A stretch of 64,000 nt of DNA, taken from assembly GCA_032622095.1 (NCBI GenBank), contig CP136063.1:214041982-214105981 (forward strand), given 5' to 3'. The DNA comes from Siphonodentalium dalli (lineage: Eukaryota; Mollusca; Scaphopoda; Gadilida; Siphonodentaliidae). Shown in pieces: positions 56,413 to 64,000 of this stretch (its first letter is position 1; each line of letters opens with the position of its first letter). The position numbers were made by a program, and so were the translations under genes. The notes beneath the pieces were generated by a model. The model did not search any database. It was given only the letters and a program-made list of their open reading frames with translations, and was not told the DNA's origin.

Positions 56413-57710
56413 GACAATCGGGGTGTGCACCAGACAATTGTAATCGAGTTTCAGGTGAAATATTGTCAACTGTAAGTGAAATAAATTCCGTTTGACTTTT
56501 GTTGTGTGGCCACCATTTTGATATCGATAAATGACCCCATCGAACTTTGATTTGATTTTGTAACAAGTTATACGTTAAAATTTTAGAATACAAATAAATG
56601 ACAATGCACAATAAATATTGGCATTAATGTTGGACAAGGTTGTGTTCCATGTTATTATTTTTTTTAAGGTAATAATCGTCTGAAAAAGTAGCCTATTTTC
56701 GTGCATAAAAAAGTTAAAGGAATCATCAGTAACTTCCAGTAACTCACGTGCCATGTTATTGGTAATCCAATTGGCTATGGAATGCATATTTTTATTTTAT
56801 TTTTGGCTAGCATTTTCATTGTGTTTTGACTTAGTAAATACTACTACCCTACAATAATCAACGTCATTTACATTGTGCGGCAATGGTATGGAGGGAATAG
56901 TATGAAAAGTTCTGTCAGCATGACTATGAATTAAGTTCTCTAGCCACAGTAGTATTCTTCAATGTGCATTAACTGCCTAAATTATCAATTTGATTGATTA
57001 TAATGATCTGGCTCGCGCCTCTAGGGGAAGTTCTGTCCAAATTTTAATTTGATTGGATACGGGTGGTGTTAAGGATCTGGCAAGCGCCTCCAGCGGAAGT
57101 TCTGCCCAAATTGTCGGGAAACGACAATGCTAGTACATATAGTAGGCCTACACGTGTTGGCGACAACAGAAGTCTGGTCAGACCTGTCACTGAGCAAACT
57201 TGTAGTTTTTGTAGCGATTTAAAGAGTATAACAAAAGTATTAAATAAAGCGTTAAACAAGCAACACACCGGGATGTGAACCAGACAATTGTAATTAAGTT
57301 TGAGGTGCAATTTTGTCAAAGATAATATATTGAAACAAATTTAGTTTAATTTAATAGTGTTTACATGGTGGCTGTCATTTTGACGAATGACCAAATAATT
57401 ATTTAATTATGTATATAACCATTTAAATAATTAAAATGTTGGGGGAATAATAAGTAATAGTGCACAACGAACATTCATATTAATCATAGACATGGTCAAA
57501 TTCCAAGCTTAAATTTTTTTGTATGTAATAATCAGCTGAATAGATAACCTATTTTCATGCATAAAAAAATGAACAAATATTCAATAACTTTCATGCTATG
57601 TAATAGGTAATCCAATTCGCTATGGAGTCATACCTTTATTTTTGTAGGCATTTTAATCGTGATATGACTTAGTTAATGCTGATATCCTTCAAAAATCAAT
57701 GCTGTTGACA
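56413..57710 (+). repeat. Ancient direct duplication of about 450 bp
   Basis: 56413-56880 and 57270-57710 share CCAGACAATTGTAAT, GAGGTGCAATTTTGTCAA-like, ATTTTCRTGCATAAAAAA, GGTAATCCAATT and GACTTAGTTAATRCT blocks in order, about 855 bp apart, with many substitutions. Between them GATCTGGCTCGCGCCTCTAG and GATCTGGCAAGCGCCTCCAG form another pair about 70 bp apart. Confidence 0.65.
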
Positions 57711-58149
57711 TCCTTCTCATATCCTTCTCAAAGACATTAACATTTGCCTCAAGAATTTGAAGAAAATAATTGATTGTTGTGTTGATAATATGAAATCAAT
57801 TCATTAATAATATATTGTGAACATTTTAGGCTAGACAACTTCCTGTTTACATTGTTTGAGCCCGTTCATGTAAATCTGCGGGTCAAAGAAAGCCCAAGAT
57901 TGAGGTACTACATGTATTCTATGATTTAGGTACAAGATACACATCAACTTTATTTAGGTTAACTGTACCATGTGATTAGTCACCAGGACCCCCCTCCACA
58001 TATACCGATATCAACATCAAATTCAATGTTGATTGATCGGCAGGAGTAGTCCCTTTTTTATCGAAACAAATAACACATCTAACTCAAATGTTAGTCAATT
58101 TTCATTTATGAAAAGAAAGTATGTGGTATTTTCTTAAAACTATTCTAGC

Positions 58150-58395
58150 AAATACGCATTGATGAGTAGTGACCCATAAGGGAATGCTCAGATAATATTC
58201 AAGTTTAACAAATCAAACGATAGCTTGTAATTGTTGAACTTATTATCTGAACACTTCCCTAAAATGTACTTTTATTTGTGTTATACTTGCATCTGTCGTC
58301 TGCTTATATTTTCCTGAAAACCCACCAAATGATTATAGACCATTCCAATGCACTTTTATAACTGAGTGGGAACTTCCATTCAGTACATGTAAAAA
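58150..58395. mobile_element. GTTCAGATAAT TIR element, copy 2 (partial)
   Basis: It shares GATGAGTAGTGACCCATA, GCTCAGATAATATTC, TTGTTGAACTTATTATCTGA, TCTGCTTATATTTTCCTGAA and TTTATAACTGAGTGGGA with 9305-9712. The right terminal repeat was not found. Confidence 0.55.
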
Positions 58396-59369
58396 TGGTT
58401 ATGCGATAATAACTGGAGTCTATCATGTCCTTCTATACTACCGGAACTGTACAACTCAACTTCTCAAGATCACCTTATAATGTATTCATCCGACGCCAGT
58501 TTTATTTATTGTAGTCTGGATGCTTGGGCACATGAAGTTGCATTACAGGATAGTTTTGTATTATGTAATAAAAATTAACCATTGGTCTTGCCCAAGATCT
58601 GTTACTTATATACCTGGCGATTGTCTTCGTTGTTGTCTCGTGTCAATCAACCTCCGGGTTATATTTAACCACATGTGCTGATGATTTCTCAGGCATATAC
58701 AAGTTTTCAACAAATCATTCTACATTTATTAGTGTTATTGCTGGAAACCAAATATATAACATACAATCTTCACATATCCTAACTGAAAAAAGACAATTTA
58801 TCTTACAAGCTTTTTGTCCCTTAATACACCACCACGAACAACAGACTAATGTAGGAGAGATATAACTACACTGAATTAAGAGTGGAAAGCACATTAGCAG
58901 TGTCTACAGACATTATTTGGCAACTTCTGGGTGACATAATGAGTTGACAGAATTTTTTTTCCGAAGTCCGAATTAAAAACAATTGGCAAAAAAAAATTAT
59001 TCATAGGAATTTTTTTTTGTTGCTTTCTATATGGCGGTAGATGTCTCTGGCTATGAAAAACATTGAGAATTTGATCACCACTTGATTTTTTTCAAAAACT
59101 TGTGTTGTCGCTAGACAATATTCAAACCTTTAATATGGCTGACTAACAGAAATTCTTAATCATCTTGAGAAATGATGAACCCAAAACATGTAATATCATC
59201 TGCAACATGGTCCAACTCTTTCTACATAAACGGTGTGAATCACCAAACATTGAACATTAATATATTTATGTTACAATACTTATAATCACATTTTATTTAT
59301 GTAACTGTTTTGACATCGTCCTCGATTGGGCGTATCTGTCAATAAATTATCTTTTATCTTTATGATAAC
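58396..59369. other. No gene seen
   Basis: AT-rich sequence with A/T homopolymers near 58950-59020. Confidence 0.45.
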
Positions 59370-59650
59370 AGCAATTTGAAACACTGAAGAGGTTAGCCGA
59401 TTGAACTGTGACAACTCAACCATTCGTCTTGAAGAGATGTGGATCCGAAGTGGACCCGAAGTGGACTATGAGCCGAGTCGTTCCCGCAGCTAAATGGCTC
59501 GTGTGACTTGCTTGGCCGCGCTAGTACAACTATGACTCGCACACCACATATCACGGAATTACCACAGTGCACAGCAAACATCCCAATGGCCGTCTCTTAT
59601 AAAGAGCGTCCATGCTTTCGTTTAGGCAATAACCATATAAAGAGCGTTAT
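59370..59650. repeat. SINE-like repeat copy 3 followed by paired ATAAAGAGCG module
   Basis: 59370-59565 matches 43313-43545 (TTTGAAACAC, GTCTTGAAGAGATGTGGA, GAAGTGGACTATGAGC). Then ATAAAGAGCG boxes lie at 59599 and 59637, resembling the central pair of the TTAA family-1 elements but without their ends. Confidence 0.5.
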
Positions 59651-60007
59651 AATTTATGATCGTTTTACTAGTGTTCAACGTAAAACCGATGAATTCTTTT
59701 GTAATATCACGATGCCCCTGTCTTACAACTTACATGCATTTTTCTTTTGTCCGTTAAGCTGCCTTAGGAAAGTTTGACTTATTTGGTGTCACAATTTCAT
59801 TTCTACCTTGAGTTGTTGACTGTACAATATTTTAATGAGTATGGTCCAAGACCACCACATTATTCTTGCAAAAGCCCTTCCTGGCGGCGTTTGCCGCGCG
59901 ACTGGTGCGATACAAGCGTCTTTGCGTGGCGTTTTCATCGTCTATCGCGTGGTTGTTCGTATATTTCCGTTGTGAATCGTTTTTATTTTTTATTCGCGTG
60001 ATTTTGT

Positions 60008-60420
60008 TTAACCCTTTACCCAACAGAACTGCCCTGTGCCAATGCATTCTATTATATATGCGAGTCGACCATAGGTCGCCTCGCATATATAGGAGAATGC
60101 ATTGGCTTAACACATATTAAAAATGATCAAATTGTCAATGAATGTAGAAAATATTATAAGAAAAAATGATAAAAAGTGTTAAAAAAAGATTTTTTTAGGC
60201 CAATGCATTCTCTTATATATGCGAGGCGACCTATGGTCGACTCGCATATATAAGAGAATGCATTGGCACAGGGCATAACCGTAACCATCAAAATGTGGTC
60301 AATGGGCCGGTTCCAATGATATCCATATTTGTATGGTTCTATTGAGACAGACCGAAGATATTTTAGGCTGTTGCAGCTTTATTTGGCCGGTTTTGGCCGG
60401 TTTGTTGGGTAAAGGGTTAA
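60008..60420 (+). mobile_element. TTAA-bounded double-hairpin element, copy 3
   Basis: 413 bp from TTAACCCTTTACCCAACA to TGTTGGGTAAAGGGTTAA, with the clearest terminal repeats of the family. Hairpins at 60038-60106 and 60199-60267. The right segment ends GGCCGGTTTTGGCCGG before the terminal repeat. Confidence 0.9.
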
Positions 60421-60714
60421 TATAACTGATGGTGCAGCGATGCATAATCACAGGACAAAACTGACGCGGACACAAGAATGTCGTGCTTCCCGTTTCGTCG
60501 TTCTTTTCCGTCATCGTTGGGACATGCATTTACATGTATATATTTAGTGCATTAGGACTGGTGACGTGAGCTAACGTCATCATTCTAAGTGCTTGCATGC
60601 TTGACTGAGCACCGTTTGCGTGAATGTAGTGCGCAATTCAAAAGTAACAAATGAAACGACAAATATAAGCTTTCTGACACATCCCTTTCTCATCTCATTT
60701 TTGCTCTGACACCG

Positions 60715-61075
60715 CAATATACCCTCGCCCAAATACGCACATAATCGACATATAAAGTGAAATATGTACATAATGTGATTATTTGATTCTGAAATAAGCA
60801 GATAATGGAGTCATGTCCGTCATTTCGTTTTATGGCGGGTATCAGAGTGAAAAAACATGTTAAAGAGCGTACACCTGAAAAGTCGTGAATTGGCGTATAT
60901 TTGTGTGATTGTCCTCATATAATCTGCTCAGAATCGCCTCATTATGAGTCGATAATGTGACTAACACGCTCTCAATTTCAGCACATTATCGACTGAAAAT
61001 GAGGGAATTCTGAGAGGATTATCTACCTAAAACAAGTTCTATTATAAGCAGATGATGTGCGGATTTTAGGGCGAA
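60715..61075 (+). mobile_element. GCACATAATCGAC-type TIR element, copy 2
   Basis: Left part CGCCCAAATACGCACATAAT, right part AGATGATGTGCGGATTTTAG followed by GGCGAACAGGCTG. These are inverted over about 20 bp. Inside are GTTAAAGAGCGTACACCTGA and CAGCACATTATCGACTGAAA, as in copies at 45.6 and 63.2 kb. Confidence 0.65.
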
Positions 61076-63174
61076 CAGGCTGCGGACACACTTGCTAACA
61101 TTTTGTAACATATGTGTCATATGTAGAGTTGTCTATGTATGTACAGTCTTGTTATTGAGAATAACATATTGTTTACACTAAAAGTCACAAAACCGTTATG
61201 ATGTTAGAACACTTATTTTAAGACTCGTGTGAAGACCATCTTAGTTATACATGTAACTCCATCATCCCCATGTCACGGCACGACTTGGAAACACTACCAT
61301 GCAATTCTATTGCAGCAGGTGAGGACTGTAGTAACTTCGGCGGCCATTAACCACTCTTTTTGAGACAGCTCCCTTTGGTGCCATATGAACAGATCGTCAA
61401 GGAGAGGTCCATCTGTCGCTAACCGATAAATTTTACAGTTGAACATAACCAAACATCCAGCTACGTGAACATGTTCCCTCTTAGTGGGAACACTGATTTT
61501 ATGATTTTTGGAAAATTTACTCTATCCATTCAATTGGTGTTCATTAAATCCTGTAGGCACTCCATAACATTAATCATAACATATGTTGGACACATGTAAC
61601 AGATTATCATCTAAAATAGTCCTCGCACATCTTGAGATAAAATCGGGGGTGCTAACTTTTAATGTGGTCATTATATTATGGCTCATTATCCGAACGTATA
61701 GTCTGGGGAATTGGTGTCATTTTTAACGTTGTCAGCACATTGTATATACCTGTTTTCGTAAATATTTTTCTCTTTACTTCCTTGTGTTACTTTGTTTCTA
61801 TAACGCTCCGCATGATCGAGGATATAAATAAATTATATAAAAATGCATGCCTTGGTAGCCATCTTTCATACCATCGCAATTTCCTGGCAAAACCTTTTTA
61901 CTGATCGACATCAATCGGATTCATGACTAACCGTCGCCTTTAGCACGAGTTAAAGATTTAAGCTTCAGTGATAGCAAGGTGTTACACTCTATAACATTGA
62001 AAAGCAAAAAATGTTCAAAACCCATCAACCTTTACACGTGCAATGTATGCAGCTCATAAAAGAAGCTGACAAAACGACAATCCACACAAATATCCCCAGT
62101 CACTTAAGATAAACTTATATTTTTCAAGGCTATACACGTGAAAATAAAATGAACACATAAATATATAGAGCCATAAGGCTTAAACCATTAACTCCGATAG
62201 ATACAATAATTACCTAAGTCTATAATGCAATAAAATAAGCCATTGTGACAATGTTAAACTACATTTCAATCGAACAGCATAAATAAAATGTGTGTAAAAC
62301 AGTTAAAGTCACATGGCGGTTTGTGCTCCAAAATACACATAATATTTGTTTTTTGAATTTTCCACGGTATTGAAATAGGTCTACCTTTATACCAGTATTA
62401 TATGTCCCGGAAAGACGCATTGAATTCATAACAAATACAACTCTGAACGCGATGTTAGGGTCAAAAAGAAAGAAAGAACAACAAGCATTTGCATGATATC
62501 GTACAGCAAAGAGCGTTCCGTGTTAGTCTGATATGGTAGAACTAAAGAGCGTTTGTTTCACTTCTGTGAGAAAAAATTAAGCCAGTATATCAATATTTGG
62601 TGTATTTGTCAACCTATCATACCTCCTACCAAATTACGTAAACAAAATCTGGAAGATCAAATAACCCACGTCCGTTTAATATATACATTGACAATATTAC
62701 ATGTCCTCATTTTGTTTTGTGTGTTTGTTTATGTCAGGGATCATGCATTCTGGATATTGGTTTTTATCCAATAAATAATTACTAGTAAGTTGAATATGTT
62801 ACCCTTGACAGAACTATTGCCCAAGCTATGATATCTGCGTATGACTAGCATCAGATGCATTTACTCACCAATGGCCATACATTAGGCATATCATGCGTTT
62901 ACATTATATCAAGTATGATGTATTAAGATATAAAACATGACGACTTGCGTCCTTGTGTTTATATACCGATGCACTACTGCGAACATTCTCGACCTTATGT
63001 TAGACCGCGTCGACACACTGGTAAATTTGCCGGGCAGTTTTTGCTTTGTACAGAAAGTTATAATGTGTCTGAAAACGAACACAAAAATGGTTATAAAATG
63101 CATCTATACCATAGCTAATTACATGGAATGTAAAAGCTCTGTAGTTCCACTAAAAACGAAGCAAAATATAATCT
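61076..63174. other. No confident gene; paired AAAGAGCG boxes
   Basis: AAAGAGCG at 62508 and 62544 enclose a segment whose complement (CTACCATATCAG, CTAACA) matches the family-1 central module. A frame at 61662-61904 encodes a hydrophobic peptide with two likely membrane segments (VIFNVVSTLYIPVFVNIF and FTSLCYFVSITL); a chemoreceptor fragment is conceivable but unsupported. Confidence 0.35.
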
Positions 63175-63432
63175 CGTAAATACGCACATAATCGACCTAT
63201 AATGTGAAATATGTACATAATGTGATTAGTGAAAGCACATGTTAAAGAGCGTACACCCGAAAAGTCGTGAGTTGGCTTATTTATGCCATTTTGTACGCAC
63301 CTAATCTGCTAAGAAACGCTCGGATTTTCAGCACATTATCGACTCAAAATGAGGCGATTCTAAGCAGATGATCTTCCTAAAACAAGTTATATTATAAGCA
63401 TATAATGTGCGGATTTCCGGGAGAACAGGCTG
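63175..63432 (+). mobile_element. GCACATAATCGAC-type TIR element, copy 3
   Basis: From AAATACGCACATAATCGACC to GTGCGGATTTCCGGGAGAAC. It is shorter than the copy at 60715-61075 because of an internal deletion (GTGATTAGTGAAAGCACATG). GTTAAAGAGCGTACACCCGA is retained. Confidence 0.65.
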
Positions 63433-63628
63433 AATGAAGCCACTGGAAAGTGGCTGTACATGGCATTCAACTAACTCACAAGAATCATTTATACAGGAAT
63501 TTGAAGGCAAATTAATGTCAGTAGCACGGCGACAATCGCATATGGAACTAAAGAAAATGTTCTTCTCATTTCATTTGCTGCAGTGATACATTTATACTCA
63601 TGCTGTTCATTTTCTGACTCCATGGCCG

Positions 63629-63790
63629 GATTCGTCATCTCAGGTTTAAACCTGGTCTACGTAAACCTCTAGGTTTAAACCGCCATGAGTCAGCAAAATC
63701 CGTGGTTTAAACCCGAGACCGCAGGTCTAAGTGGCGCATTCGTCATCTCTGGTTTAAACCTGGTCCAGCCAGACCAGTGGTTTAGCAGTA
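63629..63790. repeat. GGTTTAAACC palindrome cluster
   Basis: GATTCGTCATCTCAGGTTTA (63629) and GCATTCGTCATCTCTGGTTT (63736) start two direct repeats, both continuing AAACCTGGTCYA. Four full or partial GGTTTAAACC palindromes and AGACCAGTGGTTTA inverted blocks lie within 160 bp. Confidence 0.7.
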
Positions 63791-64000
63791 GTGTCTCTGT
63801 ATCATCGAGATAATTAAACGTACTTTCCTAATGCGGACCGCCTCGTTTTATTGATTGCGAAAATTAATAATTACGACAGCGGTCATATTTTGATTGGAAA
63901 TGTATAAGCGAGAAGCAGTCACACTTACATTTGTATAAAGAGTATGGGGATAAGTTTTTGTCAATTTCAATATTGCATTTGCGTTTTATAAGCTTAAACC

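Noticed and set aside
61662-61904. Chemoreceptor gene
   Set aside because: Only two hydrophobic segments and no family motif; too short and without exon signals, so it is noted only in the region description.

Overview
The window looks like repeat-dense, AT-rich, intron-bearing animal DNA, most likely from a marine invertebrate such as a bivalve mollusc. That guess is inference from the types of retroelement, the many short TTAA/TA-bounded elements, the minisatellites and the single PAN/apple-type secreted exon; nothing in the sequence proves the species. No rRNA, tRNA, CRISPR array or bacterial operon was recognised.

Layout. 0.2-3.6 kb: a CCCGGG-rich dispersed repeat, broken by one TTAA-bounded element and one hAT-like fold-back element. 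4.3-9.7 kb: further TTAA elements, a 477-bp tandem duplication, small TIR elements and the first copy of an unusual double-hairpin element. 10.3-13.3 kb: a TTAA element, a 36-copy 39-bp minisatellite and a G-rich 99-bp array. 14-18.4 kb: a Harbinger-like element, a poly-G fold-back element and a cruciform. 18.5-18.8 kb (minus): first exon of a secreted PAN/apple protein, the best host-gene candidate. 20-21.1 kb: a 57-bp satellite. 21.9 kb: second double-hairpin element. 23.3-33.6 kb: a decayed Ty3/gypsy LTR retrotransposon inserted in an older zinc-knuckle gag-like ORF. 35.2-40.6 kb: two TTAA elements and LINE ORF1 and RT remnants. 42-48 kb: two more double-hairpin elements, a minus-strand LINE gag remnant and SINE-like repeats. 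49-57.7 kb: a TIR element, 191-bp and 161-bp arrays, an RT fragment and an ancient duplication. 58-64 kb: the fifth double-hairpin element, more TIR elements and a palindrome cluster.

The most distinctive signal is a core of two inverted, almost perfect 69-71-bp hairpins. It occurs five times, in two different transposon shells: three copies have TTAA-bounded (piggyBac-like) ends and two have TA-flanked ends with an unrelated terminal repeat. The second is the LTR retrotransposon, which has a tRNA-Pro-type primer site, two lost RT catalytic aspartates and a third ORF with C2H2 zinc fingers that appears to be expressed from a spliced message.

Functionally the window is a transposon graveyard with nested insertions. 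Non-autonomous TTAA elements have no transposase here and would need one encoded elsewhere. Most long open frames in the minisatellites and hairpins are by-products of repeat structure.
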